From Paraburkholderia bryophila (GTDB lineage Bacteria; Pseudomonadota; Gammaproteobacteria; Burkholderiales; Burkholderiaceae), in NCBI RefSeq assembly GCF_003269035.1, contig NZ_QLTK01000003.1, positions 124,001 through 188,000 on the forward strand: a stretch of DNA of 64,000 bases. Direction: 5' to 3'. This document shows, one piece after another, positions 18,115 to 26,789 of this stretch (position 1 is the first letter of the stretch; each line of letters starts with the position of its first letter). The notes beneath the pieces are model-generated. The model was not told where the DNA came from and searched no databases. It saw only the letters and a list, made by a program, of their open reading frames with translations. Made by a program: the position numbers and the translations under genes.

Positions 18115-19185
18115 ATGGCACACATGATCTGGAAGGGCGCAATCAGTTTCGGCCTTGTCCACGTGCCGGTGCAGTTATATCCGGCCACGCAGTCGGAGAA
18201 AGTCGGTTTCAATCTGCTCGACAAACGCTCGATCGATCCGATCGGCTACAAGCAGATCAATAAGCGCACTGGCAAAGACGTGACGCGCGAGAACATCGTG
18301 CGTGGTTTCGAATACGAGAAAGACCGCTACGTCGTGCTGTCGGACGACGAGATTCGCTCGGCGAATCCCGAGTCGACGCAGACGGTCGACATTCTCGCTT
18401 TCGTCGACGCGGCCGCCATCTCGTTCCTCTATCTCGACACCCCTTACTTCCTGACGCCGGATCGCAAAGGTGAAAAGGTCTACGCGCTGCTGCGCGAAGC
18501 GATGAAAGCAACCGGCAAGATCGGCGTGGCGAACGTCGTGCTGCACAACAAGCAGCATCTTGCGGCGCTGATTCCGGTCGGGCCCGTGCTGGCGCTCAAT
18601 ACGCTGCGCTGGGCCGCCGAGGTGCGCGACTTCGACGAATTCAAGCTGCCGGCCGACGGCATGAAAGCCGCGGGCGTCAGCACCCGCGAACTCGACATGG
18701 CGAAAAAGCTGATCCAGGACATGAGCGATGCCTGGGATCCGTCGAACTATCGCGATACGTTCCATGACGACATCATGGCGCTCGTCGAGCGCAAGATCCG
18801 CGCAGGTAAGACCGAAGAGATCACTGAAGTCGAAACGCCGCGCGAGTCGCGTCGCTCGGCCGATATTCTCGATCTGTCCGATCTGCTCAAACGCAGTCTG
18901 GGCCGCAGCAAGGGCAAGCCGGCCAAGGGAGGCCGCAAGCGTGCCGCGGACGACGGAGATGACGCAGACGAAGCGGGCGATGAAGCGGATACCGAAGCAG
19001 GCGCCCCAGCTCGTAAAAAACCTCGCTCGACGCGTGGCGCGGCGGCGGAGGGAGCGACGGGTAAGACGCGCACCCGGACCGGTAGCACCAGTGGCGCAAG
19101 CCGTGCCGCACCTAAATCGGCAAAGACCTCGAAGACAGCATCGACATCCGCACCATCGGCGCGTAAGCGCCGCGCGGCCGCTTGA
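18115..19185 (+). CDS. ku: Non-homologous end-joining DNA-binding protein Ku
   Basis: Bacterial Ku forms a homodimer that rings DNA double-strand ends and recruits LigD. The 356-residue product has the Ku core from MAHMIWKGAISFGLVHVPVQ to about residue 265. The remaining 90 residues are a Lys/Arg/Ala/Thr/Ser-rich tail that begins with an acidic patch (DDGDDADEAGDEAD), longer than in many bacterial Ku proteins. ATG 18115 is used, with ACGGAG upstream; an in-frame extension to 18049 has no Ku similarity. The gene ends 56 bases before the ligD start, a usual NHEJ arrangement. Confidence 0.95.
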   Translation: MAHMIWKGAISFGLVHVPVQLYPATQSEKVGFNLLDKRSIDPIGYKQINKRTGKDVTRENIVRGFEYEKDRYVVLSDDEIRSANPESTQTVDILAFVDAAAISFLYLDTPYFLTPDRKGEKVYALLREAMKATGKIGVANVVLHNKQHLAALIPVGPVLALNTLRWAAEVRDFDEFKLPADGMKAAGVSTRELDMAKKLIQDMSDAWDPSNYRDTFHDDIMALVERKIRAGKTEEITEVETPRESRRSADILDLSDLLKRSLGRSKGKPAKGGRKRAADDGDDADEAGDEADTEAGAPARKKPRSTRGAAAEGATGKTRTRTGSTSGASRAAPKSAKTSKTASTSAPSARKRRAAA

Positions 19186-19241
19186 CGACCCGCCTCACGC
19201 GACATAGCCACGTTCTTCCAACCCGCGACGACATCACCGCC

Positions 19242-22200
19242 ATGCCAGACCGGCTCGATCTCTACACCCGCAAGCGACGTTTCGACGCGACGCCGGAGCC
19301 TGCGGGCGCGCGCGTCGGCCGCCAGAAAGCTGCGCGCAAAAGCGCGTCGCGCGCGGCGGGCCCGGCGCTGTCGTTCGTGATCCAGGAGCATCACGCGCGA
19401 CGCCTGCACTACGATTTCCGCCTCGAACTGAACGGCGCGCTGCTGTCGTGGGCGGTGCCGAAAGGGCCGAGTCTCGATCCGTCGGTGAAGCGGCTTGCGG
19501 TGCATGTCGAGGATCACCCTGTCGAGTACGGCTCGTTCGAAGGGACGATTCCGCCCGGGAATTATGGTGCGGGGACCGTGATCGTTTGGGATCGGGGCAC
19601 CTGGGAACCGCTCGACGGCACGAAGGGGGCGCAGCGCTCGTATGAGGCGGGCAAGCTCAAGTTCAGGCTCGACGGAGACAAGCTGCGCGGCGGCTGGACC
19701 CTGGTGCGCAGCCATATGCGTGGCAGCGGCGACAAGGAGCAGTGGCTGCTGATCAAGGAGCGCGACGACGAAGCGCGTGAGCAAAGCGAGTACGACGTGC
19801 TGAAGGCGCGGCCGGGGAGTGTGCTGGGCGACGGTGCCTCGTCGCCGGGGCAAGGAGCGAAGTCGGCATCACGAAGCGACGCCGCGTCGAGGCGGGCTGA
19901 AAAGGGCAGAGACCTCGACGACGACCCCGGCAAGAGCCCCGGCAATGGCTCGAGCAAAAGCGCCGCAAAAAGCGCCGCAAAAAGCGCCGCAAAAAGCGCC
20001 GCAAAAAGCGCCGCAAAGAGCGCCGCAAAGAGCGCCGCAAAGAGCGCCACAAAGAGCGCCACAAAGAGCGCTGCAAAAAGCGCTGCAAAAAGCGCTGCAA
20101 AAAGCGCCACCAGCCGTTCCCCCACTCGCCCCGCTCCAGACGGCCGCGGCAACCGCCCCGATATCGTCGCCACGCGCACCGCCCAGTCGCTGCGTGAACT
20201 CGCCCAGTCTCCGTCGATCGAAGGCGCCGTCAAAGTCCGCTTGCCCGCGACCCTCAAGCCGCAACTGGCCACGCTCATCGACAGTGCGCCACAGGGCGAC
20301 GGATGGTCGTACGAAATCAAGTTCGACGGTTACCGTATTCTGACCCGCATCGATTCGACCGCCAGAGCCGACAAGGTCAAGATATTTACCCGCGCCGGCA
20401 ACGACTGGACCGCGAAGTTCAACCAGCAGGTCAAGGCGTTCGAACGACTCGGCGTGGACAGCGCGTGGCTCGACGGTGAAGCGGTGGTGCTCGACGAACA
20501 CGGCGTACCGAGCTTCCAGGCGCTGCAAAACGCCTTCGACGCGAATCGCCCGCAGGACATCGTCGTCTATCTGTTCGATCTGCCGTTCCTGAACGGCTAT
20601 GACTTGCGCGACGTGCCGCTCGAACAGCGCCGCGCCATCCTGCGGGCGCTGCTTGAGGACGTCGACGACAGCGTGCTGCGCTTTTCGAACGATTTCGAGT
20701 TCAGCGCCGACGACCTCCTGAAAAGCGCATGCGACATGGCGCTCGAAGGGATCATCGGCAAGCGGCGCGACAGCGGCTATCTGGCGGGGCGCTCGTCGTC
20801 GTGGATCAAGCTGAAGTGCCGGCGGCGTCAGGAGTTCGTGATCGGCGGCTATTCGGAGCCGGCCGGCAGCCGCGCGGCATTCGGGGCGTTGCTGCTCGGC
20901 ATCTACGACGGCAACGGTCAACTGCGCTACGCGGGACGCGTCGGCACCGGCTTCGACGCCGCGCTGCTGCGCTCGGTCAAGCAACAGCTCGACGCTCACG
21001 AGACGCAACGCATGCCGTTTGCCGCCGCACCGCGCGAGCGCAGCCGCACGCGGGTGCACTGGGTCGAGCCGGTGCTCGTCGCCGAGTGCAACTTCGTGGA
21101 GTGGACCGGCGACGGCATCGTGCGGCAGGCGTCGTTCGTGAGTTTGCGCAACGACAAACCGGCGCGCCAGATCGTCAAGGAAGCCCCCAGTCAAGGAGCC
21201 GATGTGCAAGAGCAAACCGATACCGCGCCCGAGGCCGCGCCGAAAAAACGTGCCGCGATGAAGACGACTGCAGCTAGAACTGCCGTGACGAAAACCGCTG
21301 CGACGAAGACCGCTGCGACGAAGACTACTGCGGCGAAGACTACTGCGGCGAAAAGCGCAACGAAGGAATTCGCATCGTCGAAAAAGCCTGCCGCGAAATC
21401 CACCGCGAAATCCCCCACGCCAGCCACGGCAAAAAAAAGCGCAACCAGGCGCGTCACCGCCAAATCGGCCAAAGTCACCGCAGCCCCCGCCGACGTTGCC
21501 GGCGTCCGCGTCTCGCACCCCGACCGCGTGATCGACAAAAGCACCGGCACGCGCAAGCTCGATCTCGTGCGCTACTACGAATCCGTCGCCGACTGGATGC
21601 TGCCGCATCTGAAAGACCGGCCGGTCTCGCTGGTGCGGGCGCCCGAGGACATTGGCGGCGAACTGTTTTTTCAGAAGCACAGCCAGAAACTGTCGATTCC
21701 GAACGTCGAACAACATCCCGGCCTCGACCCCGGCCATCCGCCGCTGATCACCGTCGACACGCTCGAGGCGCTGATCGGCGCGGCGCAAATGGGCACCGTG
21801 GAATTCCACACATGGAATGCCGTCGTGTCGAACATCGAGAAGCCCGACCGGATGGTGTTCGATCTCGACCCCGACACATCGCTCGACTGGCAACGCATGA
21901 TCGAGGCCGCGCAGCTGACCCGTTCGCTGCTCGACGAACTCGGCCTCGCGTCGTTCTGCAAGACGAGCGGCGGCAAAGGGCTGCACGTGGTCGTGCCGCT
22001 CGCGAAGCAGGCGGGCTGGGACGACGTCAAGGGCTTCTCGCAGGCCGTCGCGCAGCACATGGCGGCCACGCTGCCCACGCATTTCAGCGCGAAGATGGGC
22101 GCGCGGAATCGCAAGGGGAAGATCTTCGTCGACTATCTGCGCAATAACCGCGGCTCGAGCACCGTGGCCGCCTTCTCGGCACGCGCCCGGCCCGGCCTCG

Positions 22201-22379
22201 GGGTGTCCGTGCCGCTGGCGTGGGACGAAGTCGGCACGACCACCGCCGGGGATCAATGGACCATCGAGAACCTGCACGAGCGGCTGGCGGACCTCAAGCA
22301 CGATCCGTGGGCCGACTATGCAAAGACGCGTCAGCGTCTCACCGCGGCCATGAAAAAACGGCTGGAAGGCGCGCGTTAG
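19242..22379 (+). CDS. ligD: ATP-dependent DNA ligase D (PE-ligase-polymerase)
   Basis: The multi-enzyme of bacterial end joining, 1045 residues. Order of domains: 3'-phosphoesterase (about 1-175, with HHARRLHYDFRLE), ligase with the AMP-lysine motif KFDG at Lys360 and an OB-fold region to about 640, and an AEP-type polymerase from about 755 with the metal-binding DLDPD at 874-878. This PE-LIG-POL order is that of Pseudomonas LigD. Two long basic linkers separate the domains: residues about 237-290 carry twelve SAAK/SATK tetrapeptides, and residues about 648-755 are KTAAT/TTAAK-rich. ATG 19242 is chosen over a TTG at 19182 that overlaps the ku stop. Confidence 0.95.
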   Translation: MPDRLDLYTRKRRFDATPEPAGARVGRQKAARKSASRAAGPALSFVIQEHHARRLHYDFRLELNGALLSWAVPKGPSLDPSVKRLAVHVEDHPVEYGSFEGTIPPGNYGAGTVIVWDRGTWEPLDGTKGAQRSYEAGKLKFRLDGDKLRGGWTLVRSHMRGSGDKEQWLLIKERDDEAREQSEYDVLKARPGSVLGDGASSPGQGAKSASRSDAASRRAEKGRDLDDDPGKSPGNGSSKSAAKSAAKSAAKSAAKSAAKSAAKSAAKSATKSATKSAAKSAAKSAAKSATSRSPTRPAPDGRGNRPDIVATRTAQSLRELAQSPSIEGAVKVRLPATLKPQLATLIDSAPQGDGWSYEIKFDGYRILTRIDSTARADKVKIFTRAGNDWTAKFNQQVKAFERLGVDSAWLDGEAVVLDEHGVPSFQALQNAFDANRPQDIVVYLFDLPFLNGYDLRDVPLEQRRAILRALLEDVDDSVLRFSNDFEFSADDLLKSACDMALEGIIGKRRDSGYLAGRSSSWIKLKCRRRQEFVIGGYSEPAGSRAAFGALLLGIYDGNGQLRYAGRVGTGFDAALLRSVKQQLDAHETQRMPFAAAPRERSRTRVHWVEPVLVAECNFVEWTGDGIVRQASFVSLRNDKPARQIVKEAPSQGADVQEQTDTAPEAAPKKRAAMKTTAARTAVTKTAATKTAATKTTAAKTTAAKSATKEFASSKKPAAKSTAKSPTPATAKKSATRRVTAKSAKVTAAPADVAGVRVSHPDRVIDKSTGTRKLDLVRYYESVADWMLPHLKDRPVSLVRAPEDIGGELFFQKHSQKLSIPNVEQHPGLDPGHPPLITVDTLEALIGAAQMGTVEFHTWNAVVSNIEKPDRMVFDLDPDTSLDWQRMIEAAQLTRSLLDELGLASFCKTSGGKGLHVVVPLAKQAGWDDVKGFSQAVAQHMAATLPTHFSAKMGARNRKGKIFVDYLRNNRGSSTVAAFSARARPGLGVSVPLAWDEVGTTTAGDQWTIENLHERLADLKHDPWADYAKTRQRLTAAMKKRLEGAR
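19950..20105 (+). repeat. 12-bp tandem repeat within ligD
   Basis: About twelve copies of a 12-base unit (AGCGCCGCAAAA with A/C and T/C variants) encode the SAAK/SATK tetrapeptide array in the first LigD linker. Since the unit is a multiple of three, gain or loss of copies keeps the frame. Confidence 0.9.
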
Positions 22380-22424
22380 CGTCACGCCAGCCCATCACCT
22401 GGTTCGATCAACAAGGAGTCGATC

Positions 22425-22748
22425 ATGAAGACCTCACCGCAATCGTCGGACGGCGACAGCAACAAGGCCGATCCGCACGCCAGCAAGCAGCCCCGTTCGA
22501 TGCAGGAGGCGGCGGCCCCCTTGCCGCACGAGGCCGATCAGCAGTCGGAATCGCAACACGAGGGCGGCCCGCGCCATATCGGCAAGCAGGCGCATCGCGA
22601 TCTGGAGCGCGGGCTAAAGGACACCGACCGCCGCGGCGGTGACGAGTATCAGCAGAAGACCCAGAACGATGCGCATACCGACGTCAACTCCGATGGTAAA
22701 GGCGTAGGTAAAAGCGAAGGCAAAAGCACCGGCGGCGGTAAGCGTTGA
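22425..22748 (+). CDS. Small hydrophilic, probably disordered protein
   Basis: A 107-residue protein without Cys or Trp and with almost no hydrophobic residues apart from scattered Ala, Ile and Val. It is rich in Lys, Asp, Gln, Ser and Gly, ending in a GKGVGKSEGKSTGGGKR-like tail. A strong AAGGAG ribosome binding site stands before ATG 22425. It begins 45 bases after ligD on the same strand, so it probably shares the NHEJ transcript. The composition recalls stress-related disordered proteins, but no family is recognised. Confidence 0.65.
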   Translation: MKTSPQSSDGDSNKADPHASKQPRSMQEAAAPLPHEADQQSESQHEGGPRHIGKQAHRDLERGLKDTDRRGGDEYQQKTQNDAHTDVNSDGKGVGKSEGKSTGGGKR

Positions 22749-22796
22749 CGGCGCGAGCCGTCCACCATGCCGGCATGCCGGCGCGCTCGAAAAGCC

Positions 22797-23750
22797 TCAC
22801 GCTTCCGCCGCATCCCAATACGGCGGATCGCCGAAATGCGCAGTCAGAAACTCGATGAACGCGAGCGTCTTCGGCGGCACGAATGCGCGACTCGGATACA
22901 CCGCCCAGATCGCGACCTGTTCAGCGAGCGGATACGTGTCGAGCACGCTGACCAGTTCGCCGCTGCGCAGATAGGGCGCCACGTCCCACGTCGATTTGAG
23001 TGCGATACCGAAGCCCGCGAGCAAGGCGTCGCGGATCACTTCGCCATTGTCGGTCACGAGGCGTCCGCTCACGCGCACGTCGAGCGGTCCGGCGGGCGTC
23101 ACGAAACCCCAGTCGCGCTGGTTCGAGAGGATCATGCATTCGTGCTGCGTCAGGTCCGACGGATGGCGCGGCGTGCCGCGCCCGGCAAGATAACCGGGCG
23201 ATGCGCACAGCACCCGGCGGTTCACCGCGAGACGGCGCGCCACCAGCGAGGAATCCTTCAGCACGCCGATCCGGATCGCGACGTCGATGCCCGCGTCGAC
23301 CAGATCGACCAGTTGATCGGTCAGTCGCAAATCGACGCTGACGCCCGGATGGCGGCGCAGGAATTCGCTGATCACCGGCGACACGTGCTGACGCCCGAAC
23401 GACGATGGCATCGACACCCGCAACCGGCCCTGCGGCTCGAGCTGGCCGCGGCCGACGGCGGCGCGCGCCGCGGCGGCCGCATCGAGCAGCGCTTCGGCGC
23501 GCGTCATGAAGACTTCACCGTCCTGCGTGAGGCTGATGCGGCGAGTGGTCCGGTGCAGCAATCGCGCACCGAGCAGCTTTTCCAGTTGCGCGATCCGCGA
23601 ACTGGCCACCGCCGCCGACAGGCCAAACTCGCGGCCGGCCGCCGATACGTTGGCGAGCAGCGCGGCGCGCACGAACAACGCGACATCGAGCAGGTCGAGC
23701 CGCTCGCGCTCGGCGGACGAAGATCGGGGTAGTGCGCTGTCAGGCGTCAT
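22797..23750 (-). CDS. LysR-family transcriptional regulator
   Basis: A 317-residue regulator with an N-terminal winged helix-turn-helix (LDLLDVALFVRAALLANVSA through LGARLLHRTTRRISLT) and a LysR substrate-binding domain. The subgroup looks like the CrgA/AaeR-like LTTRs. It is divergent from the oxidoreductase at 23912, with a 161-base shared control region, the usual layout for a LysR regulator and its target. The inducer is unknown. Confidence 0.9.
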   Translation of the reverse strand: MTPDSALPRSSSAERERLDLLDVALFVRAALLANVSAAGREFGLSAAVASSRIAQLEKLLGARLLHRTTRRISLTQDGEVFMTRAEALLDAAAAARAAVGRGQLEPQGRLRVSMPSSFGRQHVSPVISEFLRRHPGVSVDLRLTDQLVDLVDAGIDVAIRIGVLKDSSLVARRLAVNRRVLCASPGYLAGRGTPRHPSDLTQHECMILSNQRDWGFVTPAGPLDVRVSGRLVTDNGEVIRDALLAGFGIALKSTWDVAPYLRSGELVSVLDTYPLAEQVAIWAVYPSRAFVPPKTLAFIEFLTAHFGDPPYWDAAEA

Positions 23751-23911
23751 TCTTCAGAAAACCAAAAAGATGTTTCAGAGATTATGCCGGTTTTGCGCGA
23801 ATAAGAATCGCCGTACGATGACGTTCATGGGATCGGTAACGCAGCACGGCGTCACATCACGTCAAGTCACGTCACCGATCCTGCCTCTCATCCGAACGAA
23901 CAGGAGTCTGT
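23751..23911. promoter_or_regulatory. Divergent control region of the LysR gene and oxidoreductase
   Basis: The 161 bases contain an A+T-rich segment with nested complementary arms, AAAACC at 23758-23763 with GGTTTT at 23789-23794 and ATTCTT at 23749-23754 with AAGAAT at 23803-23808. LysR proteins bind dyads with a T-N11-A core in such regions. The binding site itself is inferred. Confidence 0.4.
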
Positions 23912-24928
23912 ATGAAAGCCGTTGGTCTCTACCGTTATCTGCCGATCGACCACGCCGAAGCCCTCGTCGACGTCGACATTCCGAAGCCCGAAGCCACCGG
24001 CCGCGATCTGCTCGTCAAGGTCGAAGCCATTTCGGTCAATCCGGTCGACACCAAGGTGCGCGCGCCGAAAGACAACGTCGAAAAAGAACCGCGCATTCTC
24101 GGTTGGGACGCCGCCGGCACGGTCGTCGCGGTTGGCCCGGAGGTGACGCTGTTCAAGGTCGGCGATCCGGTGTTCTATGCTGGCAGCATTACGCGGCCGG
24201 GCGCGAATAGCGAGTTTCATCTGGTCGACGAGCGGATCGTCGGGCACAAGCCGGCCTCGCTCGATTTCACGCACGCGGCCGCGCTGCCGTTGACGGCGAT
24301 CACTGCGTGGGAAGCCTTGTTCGACCGCCTCGGCGTGTCGCCGCAAGGCGCGCACGAGGGCCGCACGGTGCTGATTTTTGGCGGCGCGGGCGGGGTTGGC
24401 TCGATCGGCATTCAACTCGCCAAACAACTGGGTAAGCTGAAGGTCATCGCGACCGCATCGCGTCCCGAATCGGCGAAGTGGGCCACGGACCTGGGCGCGG
24501 ATCACATCGTCGATCATTTCGGCGACGTTCCCGCGCAACTGAACCAGCTCGGTATCGATCAGGTCGACTACGTGCTGATGTTCAACGACACGGACAAGAA
24601 TTTTCCGGCGGCCGCGCAAGTGCTCAAACCGCAAGGCGGCATCTGCACGATCGTCGAGAACAGCAAGCCCGTGCCGGTCGAGTTGCTGAAAGCGAAGAGC
24701 GCGGCGTTCCACTGGGAATTCATGTTCACCCGCTCGATGTTCGGCACGCCCGACATGATCGAACAGCATAAGCTGCTGACCGAGGTGGCACGCCTGGTCG
24801 ACTCGGGCGCATTGCGTACGACCGTCGGCGAGGATCTCGGCAAGATCAATGCCGCGAACCTGCGCCGCGCGCATCAACTGCTCGAAGCAGGGCGGGCGAT
24901 CGGCAAGCTGGTGCTGACGGGTTTTTAA
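23912..24928 (+). CDS. Zinc-binding-family alcohol dehydrogenase / quinone oxidoreductase
   Basis: A 338-residue medium-chain dehydrogenase/reductase. The GroES-like N-terminal domain is followed by the NAD(P)-binding motif GGAGGVGSIGIQLAKQLG near residue 153. No structural or catalytic zinc cysteine cluster is seen, which places it with the QOR/zeta-crystallin-like group (the adh_fam_1 type). AGGAG precedes ATG 23912. It is probably controlled by the divergent LysR protein. Its natural substrate is not evident; quinone or enone reduction is the family expectation. Confidence 0.88.
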   Translation: MKAVGLYRYLPIDHAEALVDVDIPKPEATGRDLLVKVEAISVNPVDTKVRAPKDNVEKEPRILGWDAAGTVVAVGPEVTLFKVGDPVFYAGSITRPGANSEFHLVDERIVGHKPASLDFTHAAALPLTAITAWEALFDRLGVSPQGAHEGRTVLIFGGAGGVGSIGIQLAKQLGKLKVIATASRPESAKWATDLGADHIVDHFGDVPAQLNQLGIDQVDYVLMFNDTDKNFPAAAQVLKPQGGICTIVENSKPVPVELLKAKSAAFHWEFMFTRSMFGTPDMIEQHKLLTEVARLVDSGALRTTVGEDLGKINAANLRRAHQLLEAGRAIGKLVLTGF

Positions 24929-25242
24929 AGCGAGCCATCGATTGAACCTGCATTGACGACGCGAGGCCGGCGCGGCAGCAACGCGCGCCGGCCGTCGTGC
25001 GTTTTCTGCCTGGCACGCGCAGAAAACGCTTTGCCGCAAGCGGGTTAACACCCAATCTCCACGCAGCGCGCACGGCGTCGCGAGGCGTTAGACTGGTGGC
25101 GCATCACGCGAAAACAGTTGCGTGCCTCGCGACCCGGCTGGCCACGCCAGTGCCGGCCTGCATACCGCACGGCCCGCACCGGGCAAGGCCAGGGCAGTCG
25201 CGCTGAAACCGGCACGCAGCGGCACAACAACGAGGTGACAGT
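24929..25242. other. Intergenic region with two adjacent hairpins
   Basis: About 314 bases. Two stem-loops lie close together, at 24965-24993 and 24999-25029. The rest looks like leader sequence for the exported protein gene. No gene is seen. Confidence 0.6.
24965..25032 (+). terminator. Pair of perfect stem-loops after the oxidoreductase gene
   Basis: First stem GGCCGGCGCG/CGCGCCGGCC (ten bases, nine-base loop). Second stem GCGTTTTCTGC/GCAGAAAACGC (eleven bases, nine-base loop), followed by only TTT. Position after a stop codon suggests transcript end formation, but the T-run is weak. Confidence 0.5.
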
Positions 25243-25806
25243 ATGAGCTCCAGCTTCAAACTCTCCGCCGTGTCCGTTGTCGCTTCTCTCGCTTGCGCGT
25301 TCGCGCCCGGCCTGCTCGTGCCGGCGGCGCACGCGGCCACGCCGATCACGGTGACTTCCCAATCCGCGCTCGACGGACCGATCCGTTACACCGTGCGCGT
25401 CACGTCGAAGCAGTTCGGCAATTCCCAGGAAACCCGTACGATCCGCTCCGGCGAATCGGACGACTTCACGTGGAAAACCGTGCCGCCCGGCGGCCCGGTC
25501 GCCGCGACGGATGCCTGCCCGAACTACGCGTCGCTACCCGTCGACACCAATGGCGCGATGATCCGTCAGACGCAGATCCGCTTTGCGCCGGTGGTCGCCG
25601 CCGACGGCACCGCGACCGTGCAACTGAGCTTCCAGGCGCAAACGCCGCATGGCATCAAGACGGTGACGACCGGCGGCAAAACGCTCAAGTGTCCGAACGA
25701 CGTGAGTGTCAGCCAGATTCTGCGTTTCACGATGCCGGTCAACGGCAGCGTGAAAACGCTGATGCTGAACGACGGCACGGAAGTGGCGATCAGTGCGAAG
25801 CGGTGA
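25243..25806 (+). CDS. Exported protein of unknown function
   Basis: A 187-residue protein with a classical signal peptide: basic MSSSFK, hydrophobic core to about residue 24 and cleavage at AAHA-A near residues 29-32. The mature part is predicted to be beta-rich, with two Cys (in DACPNY and TLKCPND) that could form a disulfide bond in the periplasm. It sits alone between an oxidoreductase and the FetAB-type exporter. No family was recognised. Confidence 0.75.
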   Translation: MSSSFKLSAVSVVASLACAFAPGLLVPAAHAATPITVTSQSALDGPIRYTVRVTSKQFGNSQETRTIRSGESDDFTWKTVPPGGPVAATDACPNYASLPVDTNGAMIRQTQIRFAPVVAADGTATVQLSFQAQTPHGIKTVTTGGKTLKCPNDVSVSQILRFTMPVNGSVKTLMLNDGTEVAISAKR

Positions 25807-25880
25807 AGGTCGAGAATTGATGGGCGAGCGTTGAGTGAAGCGGTGTGGCTTCAGCCGGCACGCAAGATGCCGGTCACAGT

Positions 25881-25962
25881 CTTCGAGCGCTGCTTCGCGA
25901 CATTGTCTCGCGACGTTACCTCTCGACCTTCGAGCGCTGCTTCGCGACATCACCTCTCGACC
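25881..25962. repeat. Imperfect duplicated segment, 23-bp and 11-bp direct repeats
   Basis: CTTCGAGCGCTGCTTCGCGACAT occurs at 25881-25903 and again at 25928-25950, 47 bases apart. After each comes ACCTCTCGACC (25918-25928 and 25952-25962). It lies between the exported protein and fetB stop codons. Confidence 0.85.
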
Positions 25963-25982
25963 CCGCTCGCCGGCGCCGCACC

Positions 25983-26789
25983 TCAGCGCCGCGCCGCATC
26001 CCGCTCCACCAGCCGCGCCGACAGAAACCGGTGCTCCGCCGAAAACAGCCGCCGGTACGTTAGCAGTACTGCGCCCACCGTGCCCAAGGCCGACGCCGCC
26101 GCGATCAGAAACATGATCACGATCTGATAACGCACGGCTTGCAACGGCGACTGACCGGCCAGCACCTGACCCGTCATCATGCCGGGCAGACTCACCACGC
26201 CGACCACGGCCATCTGGTTCAGCGTCGGCATCATGCCCGCGCGCGCCGCCTGGCGCGCCGGCGCCTGAGCGGCCTCCCAGCGCGTCGCGCCGAGCGCGAG
26301 CGCCATGTCCACGCGGTCGCGCCGCGCGGTCAACTCCTCGGTCATCCGTTCGATACCGAGCGACACGCCGGTCAGCGTATTGCCGAGAATCATGCCGAGG
26401 ATCGGAATCGCATATTGCGGTTCGTACCACGGATGAATCCGGATCACGACGAACAGCCCGACCGCGCCCACCAGCCACGAGCTGACCCAGATCGACAGCA
26501 CGCTGTCCGCGCGCTGCCCGGCATACGTGCGGCTGCCGCGCTGTGCGCCCGCGAAACCGGCGATCAGCGTCATCACGATCATCAGCGGCAGCACCACGAA
26601 CCAGTGGTCGTAACGAAACACCCAGCCGAGCACGTAGCCGATCGCCAGCAGTTGCACGATGGTGCGCAGCGCCGCCCAGGCGAGTTGGCGTTCGAGATCG
26701 AGCTTCAGCGCCACCGACACCACGCCGTTTACGGCGATCAGCAGCGCGGCGATCGCGACGTCCCAGAGACTCAGGTTTTGCAGGGTCAT
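25983..26789 (-). CDS. fetB: FetB-type ABC exporter permease
   Basis: A 268-residue membrane protein with about seven hydrophobic segments, of the UPF0014/YbbM family. It contains the conserved PILGMILGNTLTGVSLGIERM and MAVVGVVSLPGMMTGQVLAGQ stretches. With FetA it forms an ABC exporter implicated in iron homeostasis and peroxide resistance in E. coli. The ATG at 26789 overlaps the TGA of the upstream fetA gene (ATGA), so the two are translationally coupled. Confidence 0.9.
   Translation of the reverse strand: MTLQNLSLWDVAIAALLIAVNGVVSVALKLDLERQLAWAALRTIVQLLAIGYVLGWVFRYDHWFVVLPLMIVMTLIAGFAGAQRGSRTYAGQRADSVLSIWVSSWLVGAVGLFVVIRIHPWYEPQYAIPILGMILGNTLTGVSLGIERMTEELTARRDRVDMALALGATRWEAAQAPARQAARAGMMPTLNQMAVVGVVSLPGMMTGQVLAGQSPLQAVRYQIVIMFLIAAASALGTVGAVLLTYRRLFSAEHRFLSARLVERDAARR

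Noticed and set aside
17919..18263. Open frames through the hexanucleotide repeat
   Set aside because: They consist of Pro-Ala or Ser repeats created by the DNA repeat and run into ku in the wrong frame.
20160..20330. Frameshift in ligD at the repeat
   Set aside because: The frame continues unbroken through the repeat into the ligase domain with its KFDG motif, so no frameshift is present.
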